This document shows positions 31,005 to 41,700 of a DNA stretch of 64,000 nt, one piece after another. A model generated the notes under the pieces. The model saw only the letters and a list, made by a program, of their open reading frames with translations. It did no database searches and was not told where the DNA came from. A program made the translations under genes and the position numbers. Positions within the stretch are counted from its first letter, which is position 1. Each line of letters starts with the position of its first letter. Source of the stretch: Macrolepiota albuminosa (lineage: Eukaryota; Basidiomycota; Agaricomycetes; Agaricales; Agaricaceae). The stretch is taken from the NCBI GenBank assembly GCA_027475525.1, contig JAMWFC010000038.1:1-64000 (forward strand), in the 5' to 3' direction.

Positions 31005-33543
31005 ATGGCGACTGAGAGCTTCGGATTCCAGGCTGAGATCAGCCAGCTCCTCGACCTCATCATCAGTGCGTCCTAGTCTCTTTTACTCTACTCGCATTCC
31101 TCGTGGATCTGATCATCGTTCTCACAGACACCTTCTACTCGAACAAGGAGATTTTCCTTCGTGAGCTCATCTCCAACGGCTCCGATGCCCTCGACAAAAT
31201 CCGCTACGCGTCCTTGACCGACCCATCCGCCCTCGAGTCGGGCAAGGATCTCTTCATCCGTATCGTCCCCGATAAGGAGAACAAGATCCTCTCCATCCGC
31301 GATACCGGTATCGGCATGACCAAGGCCGACATGGTCAACAACCTCGGTACCATCGCCAAGTCCGGCACAAAGGTCAGTCCTTAAATCATCGCCACACTAT
31401 CACTATTTGCGAATTGGGTCTGATGGCGTGTGTGCTTGTGCTGTTCAGGGATTCATGGAGGCGCTCAGCTCCGGTGCAGACATTAGCATGATTGGCCAGT
31501 TCGGTGTCGGTTTTTACTCTGCTTACCTCGTCGCCGAGCGCGTCCAGGTTATCTCCAAGCACAATGACGACGAGCAGTACATCTGGGAATCTGCGGCCGG
31601 CGGCACCTTCACCATCACCCCCGACACCGTCAACCCTCCCCTCGGCCGCGGTACTGAGATCAAGCTGTACCTCAAGGAAGACCAGCTTGAGTACCTCGAG
31701 GAGAAGAAGATCAAGGAGATCGTCAAGAAGCACTCCGAGTTCATCTCCTACCCCATTCAGTTGGCCGTGACGAAGGAGGTTGAGAAGGTTTGTCTTTTTT
31801 TTTTTGGTTGATCTATAGTATTCATCTAATGTGATTGACGTTCAGGAGGTCGAAGATGATGAGGCCGAAGTTGAAGAGACCGAGACCGATGCTGACAAGC
31901 CCAAGATCGAGGAGGTCGAGGATGAGGATGAGAAGCCTAAAGAGAAGAAGACCAAGAAGGTCAAGGAGCAGCAGACCACCAACGAGGAGCTCAACAAGAC
32001 CAAGCCCATCTGGACTCGCAACCCTAATGACATTACCACTGAGGAGTACGGATCCTTCTACAAGAGCTTGACCAACGATTGGGAAGACCACCTTGCTGTC
32101 AAGCACTTCTCCGTCGAGGGTCAGCTCGAGTTCAAGGCTATCCTTTTCATCCCCAAGCGGTATGTTGTTGTTTTTTTCTTTCTAGCAGTTGCATGAGTTT
32201 TAATTCTCCATGATCAGTGCTCCCTTTGACCTCTTCGAGTCCAAGAAGAAGCGCAACAACATCAAGCTCTACGTCCGCCGCGTGTTCATCATGGACGACT
32301 GCGAGGACCTCATCCCCGAGTACCTCAACTTCGTCAAGGGTATCGTCGACTCTGAGGATCTGCCACTCAACATCTCGCGTGAGACGCTCCAGCAAAACAA
32401 GATCCTCAAAGTCATCCGCAAGAACATCGTCAAGAAGACTTTGGATCTGATCACTGAGATCGCGGAGGACAAGGACAACTTTGCCAAGTTCTACGAGGCA
32501 TTTGGCAAAAACATCAAGCTTGGTATTCATGAGGATGCGCAGAACCGCTCTAAGCTTGCCGAGTTCCTCCGCTTCTACTCTACCAAGGCCACTGAGGAAC
32601 AGGTTTCGCTCAAGGGTGTGTACTGGCTTTGATCACTGTCGTGAACGTTGGCTGATGTTTATCTTTCAACAGACTATATTACCCGCATGCCCGAGGTCCA
32701 GAAGACCATCTACTACCTCACTGGCGAATCTCTCGCTGCCACCCGCGACTCTCCCTTCCTCGAGGTCCTCAAGAAGAAGGGCTTCGAGGTCCTACTCCTT
32801 GTCGACCCTATCGATGAGTACGCCATCACCCAGCTCAAGGAGTTTGATGGCAAGAAGCTCGTTTGCGTGTCCAAGGAGGGTCTTGAGCTCGAAGAGACCG
32901 AGGAGGAGAAGAAGGCCCGCGAGGCTGAGGTCACTGCGTTCGCTGATCTCTGCACTGTCGTCAAGGATGCCCTGGGTGACAAGGTGGAGAAGGTCGTTGT
33001 CTCTAACCGTATCGTCGACTCGCCCTGCGTGCTCGTCACTGGTCAGTTCGGGTGGTCGTCTAACATGGTTAGTTGTCCTTGCTATTCTTTTTTTGTCGTG
33101 CAAGTGTTGAAGAGCCGTGATGTTTGTAGGAGCGTATCATGAAGGCGCAAGCTCTCCGTGACTCTTCGATGTCGTCTTACATGGCGTCCAAGAAGACACT
33201 GGAGCTCAACCCCAACAACGCCATTGTCAAGGAGCTCAAGCGCAAGGTCGCCGAGGACAAGGCTGACAAGTCCGTGCGGGACCTCACTTTCCTCCTGTTC
33301 GAGACGGCGCTGCTCACCTCTGGATTCGTCCTCGATGAGCCCACATCATTCGCTAAGCGCATCCACCGTATGATTGCGTATGTCGGTTTCCTTATTTGGT
33401 ATGAATGGTTTGACTAATTGGAGATTTGCAGTCTTGGACTTGATGTCGATGAGGATGAGGAGGTGCCTGCTGCTGAGCCTGTTGCGACTGAGACTCCGGC
33501 GGCGGAGGCGGCGTCGACGTCGGCGATGGAGGAGATTGACTAG
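31005..33543 (+). CDS. HSP90: Heat-shock protein 90 (cytosolic Hsp90)
   Basis: ATP-driven chaperone for kinases, receptors and other clients. Eight exons join to 703 residues: 31005-31065, 31128-31372, 31449-31787, 31846-32159, 32218-32615, 32673-33067, 33130-33377, 33432-33543. The GHKL ATPase signals [42 protein letters not shown] and [14 protein letters not shown] are intact. A charged linker (about residues 215-270, [14 protein letters not shown]) precedes the middle domain with [15 protein letters not shown] and the catalytic-loop Arg in [10 protein letters not shown]. The protein ends AMEEID where most cytosolic Hsp90s end MEEVD. Heat-shock elements lie upstream. This is one of the best-supported genes here. 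Confidence 0.98.
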
Positions 33544-33969
33544 ACGGACTTTTGGCGGGCTTGACGTTGTTTCCTTGTTATCCTTTTGGCTTTAGTATAT
33601 CAATTATCATTGTATCATTTGCTATCATCAACACATTTGCATTTTCAATTGGTTGTAAGAGTGTGTGGGATTGTGGCCAAATCGTTGCTGTGAAGATTGT
33701 GGCCAAATTTAACAAGGATTGATTCATCTGCGGGTGCGAATGTTCCAAAGTCCGGTGTTCAACGGGACCCTGGCACGGTTAAAAATTCAATTGTGTTCGA
33801 GGAACAATGGAGAGGCTAAGAAAGGACCGAGAAATGGAGGCAAATGATGCTTTGTGGGTGAATATGTATGGGGCGTGACCGGAAAAGGGATTGTTTCTTT
33901 TTCTGCCTTTGACTGCTGTGGATATGATTTTTATATAAACGGCTGCTCCGCGCCCAGCCACAAGTACCG
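33544..33969. other. Intergenic, HSP90 3' region and TATA-containing promoter
   Basis: It contains the HSP90 3' flank. TATATAAA at 33933-33940 lies about 30 bases before the small gene at 33970 and looks like a TATA box. Confidence 0.5.
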
Positions 33970-34467
33970 ATGCCTGCCACTGCACGCCCCAGCGAGCCCA
34001 AAGCGCTGCTCGCCGCCCCCGTCGACGTGCCCGCCCGATCCAAGCGCTGCGCCCACGCCTGCACCCGCCGCCGCACAAAACCCTATTCCATCCGCCGCCG
34101 CACCCTGCACGCCCCAGAGCCACTGCCCGTAATCCACCCCTTTGACCAGCTCCCCTGGATCCCGGCCCTCGACGCCACACCCTGCGACCGCTGGGACATT
34201 GCCGATCTGTCGCAGCTGCCCGACAGTCGCCCGGGCCTCATTGCGCGGCGGCTGCTCCCTGATCTCATCCAGACGCCGCCGGCGCGTCCGTCGACACCCC
34301 CACCGCCACCCCAACCCCCGTGCGACACCCATCCGCATCCGCGTCCAACGACACCGCTCTCGCGGTTCGTGCCGTCGCGCGTGCTTTTCCATAACCTGAT
34401 GCCGGTGCTTTGTGAATCGGGCAACGACAGTGCTTGTACTTCTAGTCCCTTGCAGCTTCTCAACTGA
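33970..34467 (+). CDS. Small Pro/Arg-rich hypothetical protein
   Basis: 165 residues with no introns, starting MPATARPSEPKALLA at 33970. A TATATAAA box about 30 bases upstream and strongly GC-rich third positions suggest a real gene. It has a basic N-terminal third (RSKRCAHACTRRRTKPYSIRRR), a possible folded piece with Trp/Asp (FDQLPWIPALD, CDRWDIADL), then Pro-rich sequence and FVPSRVLFHNLMPVL. No family was recognised and no signal peptide is seen. Long frames on the opposite strand are compositional shadows. Confidence 0.5.
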   Translation: MPATARPSEPKALLAAPVDVPARSKRCAHACTRRRTKPYSIRRRTLHAPEPLPVIHPFDQLPWIPALDATPCDRWDIADLSQLPDSRPGLIARRLLPDLIQTPPARPSTPPPPPQPPCDTHPHPRPTTPLSRFVPSRVLFHNLMPVLCESGNDSACTSSPLQLLN

Positions 34468-34889
34468 CTTTGCGCGTTATCGGTCCGATCTATTATTTCG
34501 TTCATTCAATGCATGCCGTCCATTCAACCACCCACGGCAACTTCTCCCGTTTATCGATTGTTCCATCATGCCAATTACTTATATCTGCCTGCTTGCCTGC
34601 ATCTGTATTCTTTTTCCGTCGCATCTCTGCAATCATCAATCAACCATCGCATGCCAATCTCCTTTCCATTGTTACATAAATACATCTACTCGAATACGTA
34701 GTGTCCCCGTCCTGGGTACACATGTTACTCTATATTTCTTCATTTATTCTCCAGCATAACGCTGCCCTCTGCCTTCGTTTGATACGTAGTAGTTACCGCT
34801 CGGACTCGCGTTGTATCGACTGTGTAATAGATAGCTAAATGTATGACCAAGTGACTTCTGTGACTCCTATCACTTTGACTCAGACGCTC
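34468..34889. other. Intergenic, promoter of SER1
   Basis: CT-rich sequence typical of basidiomycete upstream regions. No other gene supported. An in-frame upstream ATG at 34839 could extend SER1 by 17 residues. Confidence 0.5.
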
Positions 34890-36194
34890 ATGGCGCAGAC
34901 CCGCCGTCCAAACTTTGGCGCTGGCCCGTCCGCCCTCCCCGAGTCTGTCCTCGTCGAGGCTGCACAGGGTCTCCTCAACTTCAACAACACCGGCATCGGC
35001 ATCGCTGAAATCTCGCACCGTTCAAAAGAGTTCAACGCCTACATCACCGAGACCGCCCAGCTCGTGCGCGAGCAGCTCGATGTGCCCTCGACGCACGAGA
35101 TTCTCTTCATGCAGGGCGGAGGGACCACGCAGTTCTCTGCCGTCGTGCTCAACCTCCTTGCCAGACACAGACTGCTGTATCCTGACCTACCAGACCAAGA
35201 GCGCGTGCTCGACTACGTGCTCACCGGCACCTGGTCAAAAGCCTCATACGCAGAGGCAACGCGGCTCGCTCCCGGCTGCTCCGTGCGCGTCGCCGCCGAC
35301 TCGCGCCCGCATTCCGCAGACGCCAAGTCCTTCGACGGTCTTCCGCCGCACACGGCTTACAAATTCTCGTCCCCGCACCCCGTGCTCATATACTACTGCG
35401 AAAACGAGACTGTCTCGGGCACACAGTTCTCGGGCAGCGCAGACCCCCGCGACCCCAACGCCTTCCCGTTCCACCTCCTCCCGGACGAGCCCCTCCTCCC
35501 GCTCGTCGCCGACTACTCGTCCTCGTTCATGAGCCGCCCTATCCCCCGCCTCGCAGACCATGCCGTCATCTTCGCCGGGGCCCAGAAAAACCTGGGGCCG
35601 GCAGGCACGAGTATCGTCATCGTCCGCAAGGACTGTATCGTCGACGTCGACGAGTCCCTCAAGTTCGGCGGGTACCCCGTCCCCGTCTCCCTCGCCTACG
35701 CCCCGTATGCGAAACAGGACTCGATGCCCAACACCCCGAGTGTGTTTGCGGTGTACGTCGCTGGCCTCGTGCTCAAGAGGAACAAGGCCCTTGGTGGGAT
35801 GGCGTACTATGAGCAGGTCAATAGGCGGAAAAAGGATATGGTTTATGACGTGCTTTGGGAGGGCAAGAAAAAGGGCGTGTATAGTCCCAAGGTTAGAGAG
35901 GGACAGGGGAGCTGGATGAATGTGACGTTTGGGGTTAATGGCGAGGGCGCAGAGAAGAGGTTCCTTGAGGGTGCGGAGAACAAGGGACTCAAGGGACTTA
36001 AAGGACACCGGTGGGCTATATTTCTCGATTCACATATGGTTTGCTGATTTAATTGCAGTTCGGTCGGCGGCATGCGCGCGTCGCTTTATAACGCCGTCAC
36101 AGAAGAATGGACCGACCAGCTCGTCGCGTACATGCGCGAGTTTATCGACCAGGAAACAAAAGCACCCGCTACTGCCATCGTAACCGAGGCATAG
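34890..36194 (+). CDS. SER1: Phosphoserine aminotransferase
   Basis: PLP enzyme of serine synthesis: 3-phosphohydroxypyruvate plus glutamate gives phosphoserine plus 2-oxoglutarate. Two exons (34890-36010, 36059-36194) give 418 residues. The start MAQTRRPNFGAGPSALPE matches the family's N-terminal FxAGPA. Next come EISHRS, FMQGGGTTQF, the YCENETVSGTQF region, and the PLP lysine in FAGAQKNLGPAG. The intron joins KGHR to SVGGMRASLYNAV, the conserved C-terminal substrate loop. It is complete and uninterrupted. Confidence 0.95.
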
Positions 36195-36294
36195 ATATCT
36201 ATCAGGAATTAGGAATTAAAACAATAGAATTTGCATAACTGACAACTTCGTGTAGTAGACAGGGTATGTATTCCCATTTTGTGATTGTAGACAA

Positions 36295-36376
36295 GTCACT
36301 TTGCCGGAGTGGTTAACGGGATCGCCTGCTAAGCGGTTGGGCTTTGCCCGCGAGTGTTCGAATCGCTCAGGTGACG
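36295..36376 (+). tRNA. tRNA-Ser(GCU), no intron
   Basis: 82 nt. Acceptor GTCACTT pairs with AGGTGAC and the discriminator is G. Anticodon stem ATCGC/GCGGT has loop CTGCTAA (anticodon GCT). The variable arm is GGGC-TTT-GCCC and the T arm is GAGTG-TTCGAAT-CGCTC. A T6 terminator follows at 36379-36384. It has no intron, unlike its three neighbours. Confidence 0.95.
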
Positions 36377-37152
36377 ATATTTTTTCTGCTTCCGTCTTTG
36401 GTCGTCACGAGGATCACTTTCGATTCTTTGTGTCCTTAAATATCCTATGAGCCTGTGGCATGGCCGCCGATAACTGTGATGACGTTAACTTGCGCATGGA
36501 TTGGTTGTTATGTGCGCCGACGGATTCGGTCCGGTTTGTCTACTGGAAATGCATGCAGGAAGTGTGGTTGGTTTTTCTCATATGGAAAAACTCTTTATCC
36601 GCACGATCCACACGGGCTATTTGAGTTGAATGCTCGCCCAGAGGAGGGATACATACGAGGGTCGGTCCCCGGCGTGTAAACTACGACATAATCGATGGAT
36701 ACTTAACGTACTTAAACCCGAAAAGTAGCACGAAAGAAGGAGCTCGAGATCAGGAACCCGAGGTACCCCCCACCGACCTACCCGTACGTCACCCCCTTCC
36801 ATAGACGAAAGACTATCAATTAATTTCATAGCAAGTCTGTAACTTTAAACAAACTCACGAAGTATATATATGTCGGTGTAGAGTAACGACCCCGCCTCTG
36901 AGCCTTGTGTTGTGGCTTGCCGGCGGCAAAAACAAATGAATGAATGAATTTCCATGGTCCCATTTCTGGCATCGGGGAAACGAATACCCTTATCGTATAC
37001 CAAAAGATGAAGAATCGGCAAAAAGTCAAACATTCATTCACGCGCTTTGTCCTAAAAGGAGAATGAATGAATGTCCACCCATCCACATCCACATCTACGA
37101 GAAATAAATAAATGTTCTATTCTATGTTCTTAACATGACGGAAGAAAAAACA
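36377..37152. other. Spacer between tRNA-Ser genes
   Basis: No gene supported. AATG tetranucleotide repeats occur at about 36933-36950 and 37062-37072 (GAATGAATGAATG). Confidence 0.5.
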
Positions 37153-37266
37153 CGTCACCTGAGCGATTCGAACACTCGCGGGCAAAGCCCAACCGCTCTA
37201 GGCAGACAACCGCATCGACATGGCGTTCGTAGCAGGCGATCCCGTTAACCACTCCGGCAAAGTGAC
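37153..37266 (-). tRNA. tRNA-Ser(GCU) with 32-nt intron
   Basis: 114 nt on the minus strand. Same mature sequence as the 36295 copy, variable arm GGGC-TTT-GCCC. After CTGCTA a 32-nt insert (CGAACGCC...CCTAG) sits at the canonical 37/38 intron position, then AGCGGT resumes. A T6 run follows the gene. Confidence 0.93.
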
Positions 37267-37810
37267 CGGTCTTTTACGAATGGAACGGAACGGTTACCTA
37301 TCCGGATGTATATTTTTACCTGGAACGGACATGTACATGACCCTGCATAACCCCCTGCCTGCCCTTGCATAAACAACCCGTCCGACGGGTGACGTTTCCT
37401 GTTACGTTTCCTACATGTTTCTTTCAAAGGTCCACACAAAAAGAATGCTCCTCTGCGGCTCTGGAAGAGCCCCCTTCCCTTCCTCCATATGGATTAGCAA
37501 CGGGGATTACGGCGCGGATGCATTTTGCCTGCATGTGTAGAACCCTTGCGTGCATGTCTAGACCGGGGGTACCGGTGACGTTGCACGAAGATATGCAGCC
37601 CTTTGAATTCGCCTGAATAACCCTCGAGAAGGAGGGAACGTACCTCGAGAGTTATTATAGGACCCCGCCTGAAAGAGGAGACTGAATCATCAGTATGTAC
37701 CCCTTCCTTCGTCCGCCAAGTTCGTGCGCACCAACCTCCGTGAACCCATAGGTGTGGCGCACATCCCTCCCTCCACCCATCAGTTGTTATTGCTTCGGCT
37801 TGTGGAACAG
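37267..37810. other. Spacer between tRNA-Ser genes
   Basis: No supported gene. The frame at 37365-37616 has no recognised domain. Confidence 0.5.
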
Positions 37811-37913
37811 GTCACTTTGCCGGAGTGGTTAACGGGATCGCCTGCTATGACCTTTAACAAATCATACAAGCGGTTGCACTTTGTGCGCGAGTGTTCGAAT
37901 CGCTCAGGTGACG
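37811..37913 (+). tRNA. tRNA-Ser(GCU) with 21-nt intron
   Basis: 103 nt. Intron TGACCTTTAACA...TACA is 21 nt between CTGCTA and AGCGGT. The variable arm here is GCAC-TTT-GTGC, keeping pairing through two compensated base-pair changes against the 36295 copy. T5 follows. Confidence 0.93.
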
Positions 37914-38548
37914 TATTTTTGTACACGCAGTTCGAATTTACGGTTGGTTTGAAGTGGCTTGAAGAGAAATCCTTTAGAAGTAAGTCTTGGAAAGCGTTAG
38001 TCGTTGTTAGTAGGTCCATGGGGCGACGTTTGCGTTTTGTCGCGACCTCACCCCTTCATTGGTCCCGAGCAGTTGGTGACACGCTGCGTTTTTAACAGAT
38101 TTGTTAGATGGGAATCAAACTATTGTTTTTATATGACCTCGATTGACTGCGACGATCACGGGATAACCTGGGGGCGCAGGGTGGAACAGAACAACTCCCT
38201 AGGGAGTTCCATTTCGACGACTACTCTCCAGGGTAAGTCATTTGCGCACCTCCGAGGGAGTTCTTGTCGAAAATGACGCGAGCGCAGGTTGGAGCAAAAC
38301 AGTGTATTAGGTAGCTACCCTCCACATCACGTGCGAATAGCGGAATCAAATAACGGAGTTAGGATAGGCTGTATCAGCCTTCCAGAAAAAACCTCCGAGT
38401 TACGCGGTCAAAAAGTTTTTCTGACTGAGTAAGTTCATTCATTGGTTGACGTCCTTTTACTGCTTTCGAGGATTCCTCTTTGATACCTGCAAGTGCCCGC
38501 ACCTTTAAGCATCACACCGCGTACCAGTTCTCGTTGGCATCACACATC
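37914..38548. other. Spacer between tRNA-Ser genes
   Basis: No gene supported. AACTCCCTAGGGAGTT-type short inverted repeats occur near 38190-38210. Confidence 0.45.
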
Positions 38549-38638
38549 GTCACTTTGCCGGAGTGGTTAACGGGATCGCCTGCTATGCATTCAAGCGGTT
38601 GCACTTTGTGCGCGAGTGTTCGAATCGCTCAGGTGACG
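38549..38638 (+). tRNA. tRNA-Ser(GCU) with 8-nt intron
   Basis: 90 nt. The insert TGCATTCA (8 nt) lies between CTGCTA and AGCGGT. The variable arm is GCAC-TTT-GTGC as in the 37811 copy. T6 follows at about 38641. Confidence 0.92.
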
Positions 38639-38720
38639 CTTTTTTGCATACCTTTGTGTCCAGCCTCCAGATCACAACAACTCTTCTCCGCTCGACAAAG
38701 TAAGGTTCGCATCATGCAAA

Positions 38721-41700
38721 CTAATTGTAATTGGAACCCATGTTTAGGACAAATGTACTCCTACCGCCCCGAGGAAGAACCAGTACCGTCTTGGCTCCGT
38801 GAGTCTGAAATGTCTCTATGCTGGGTATAACCATCGAACCCATCGTCGACTCCCCTTCCATTGGCAGCGCCATCACTGACACCTTAGGCAATGCCAGTTC
38901 CCCGTGATGAAGCGCGATGAGCGTTATAGGGACTACTTTGGTCTCCCCATCCTGTTCGAGAAAACGATGGAGATCCTCAGCCATTATGGAATGCAACTGG
39001 ATGGATGACTTACTGCAGCAGTAAAGTCCCCTCGTTTCGGTCCACCCACAAGCCAATCACGTACCATTTCTTCTATGTCGTATCGTAGTATGTATCGAGT
39101 GTCCTTGTCCCTCGCACCAGAACCCCAGTGGAAGGACGTATGGATTGAAATAGTTGTAGACATTGGTTGCCCTGCATAGAGGGGCAGAGAATCCGACTTG
39201 ACGCTAAACGGTGTCGATACAATTTGGACGCTGACAGACGCCACGATCTGCACGATAATGGTTTGAGCACAAAAGGTAAGGTGCAGAATTAGAACATAAT
39301 TTGGACGCTGACAGACGCCACGATCTGCACGATAATGGTTTGAGCACAAAAGGTAAGGTGCAGAATTAGAACATACACTCATATACGGCACATCAACTGG
39401 TATTTTGATTTCCCTCCAGTTGCCTTCAGGCGGACAAGGATGTCTATGTTGTTTGAGAAGCTTTACAGAAATTGTCAGGTCCATGTCCATGCAAAATGTG
39501 CATCTGTAGAAAGTACGAACCTCCTTCACCTTTCTGAGCTGCTCGGCAGTCTCTTCATTCGCTTCATCCAGAGGGGTATCAGGAACTTCAAAGTTCCCCT
39601 GTCATCCTATACAGGTCGACCCATCCAGCGTCCTTTTCCAACGCCTCGACGAGCTGGGTGATGAGAGCTGTACGGTGCCGATGAGGTGAGGGCGAATCCA
39701 CGACTACATTATCGACGGTCTTGTCCACCACAGCCTCAACCTCTGGAGAATAATGAGCAACCTGATGAGTTGGTCCGGCGCAAATGATGCACCTTCGCGT
39801 AACATGCGATAACGTATTAGTAGGTGCGCTTCGCGAACTTGGGAGCAAGTTAATAAAACCATTTGGAAACTCAACAAACCTGGGCCATGAGCAGAATCAA
39901 TCTGGAACAAGAAAATCACTGGTTGTGCAGGCGTTACAGTCTGACGAAAAGTAAGGGGTCATCGAAACTCTCGAAACAGTCTAGGAATAACAGACCACGA
40001 CTCCCCGATTCTTGGTCGCGGTCGGCGAAATCTTGACACCATCGAGTCCACATTCTTTAGTCACCAGTTGGACAGCACATATCCGTACATGCTGGTGACT
40101 TGTTGTTGATATGGTGAATTTAGAAAAGAGCCTCGGAGAATTCCGTATCAATACACGGGAAGTCGAGAAGAATGAAATTTTATACCGGCTGCCACGGAAG
40201 AAATCTTCGACATTTACAGATATTGGAAGGGTAGTCAGGACTACCTGAGTCATTCGTATCGTCCGGGAGAGAGATTGTTCCGGCGCAGTCGTATATTCAA
40301 CCTCTGTAGTGATTTTCTGTTGTCTTGGTGAGCGATATGATGTTGAGCAAGCACATCAGATATTTTTACCATCGCCTGGAAAGCTGAAGTATCTGGATGG
40401 GGTACCATGAGTGAAACAGTCGTGTGCTCTGGAATATCCTCGAGGATGATAGAGTTGCTGGCAACCTGTAGTAGTTCTGATCGCTTCTCTATTGCTAGAT
40501 TGTCAAACTAATAGCCGAATGCTCAAGCAAAAGATCCCCACCTCCGTTGTAATACGTGTCCTTTGGCAAGAAGGTCACACCAGACGAACTAAGCTTGACG
40601 AAGGCTTTCACAACATGATTTCGGCCCGTCGATACAGCGACAAGAATCGTTGGAGGTTCGCCAAGTTCGACTTCACAATCATCAGCGGTCCAAAAAAAAA
40701 CTGAAGAGAATACAAATTTACTTCTTTCAGGTTGACTAATGTTCACGTCCAATGCAAGTAGGTCCTTTGGAACGCGTACAAGGACTTTAGTTTCCTTTCG
40801 CGATGGAAATGCTTTAGAAGAAGGCTTCTTATGCTGCCATCGGAGATACAGCTTCGCCATCCGCAGCTCACTAGAGTCAAGCAGGTAGAGTCCCGCTGCC
40901 ACGGCCTGAACCAAAACAGTCAAAGAACGATAATTGATGGAGCCAAGAAAACTTACAGGACAAAAAAGGGTCAGCTTCGTCTTTCCGGGAGGTAATCCTG
41001 AAACAGATGTGGAAAAAGTACACCGTTCTGTATCTCTGCCCACAAGGACAACACTGATTCCTTCCGCAGGAAGAACCTAATTGTCCTCCCATTCAGCAGT
41101 GATGGATTACTGCTGAGATATTGCCTTACGCAGGGTAGATGGTTTTGCATTGTCAGGTCTAAGAAACAGCCATCTTTCGTCTCCGCTATTCGGGCATTTG
41201 GTGACACTTTAAGTGTTATGGCAGGATGATTTGGATGTGCCAATACTTGAAGAACACTATGTCATCGTGACTCAACTCGTGTGGATCCTGTGCATACCTG
41301 AGTCAAGGTTTCCGGCGGCCTGATAAAGACTTTCCACAAGTTTTGTGATGTATTCCACTTGGTCTTCTTCATGCATCAACAATTCCGCACCAGAACTGTC
41401 GACATAGGATTTTAGAAACGATAGGAGAATGTGTATCCATTCTGTGTCTTTTTCTTGTTGATAGTCAGCGTGAGTATCGAGGGCTTTTGATAACTTGAAC
41501 ACCTCAAGAGATGGACACATATGGGGCGAGTAGTGAGCAGGAAGTGACGTATATATCGATAATGCATTCTTATATTCTCCACGATGCCTGGAGCGCTTGT
41601 GAAATAGATACGGCATCAACAAAAGGTTGCACCTACAGGTCGAGAGCCGCAAGACTGCCATGCAGTCGCAAAGCAAACTTTCGCCGACCAGCTTGAGTAT

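Noticed and set aside
33779..34505. Long minus-strand frames opposite the small gene at 33970
   Set aside because: Gly/Arg-rich translations typical of antisense to GC-rich codons. The plus strand has the TATA box and a better start.
35244..36008. 254-codon minus-strand open frame inside SER1
   Set aside because: Shadow of a GC-rich coding exon. The sense strand is a clear phosphoserine aminotransferase.
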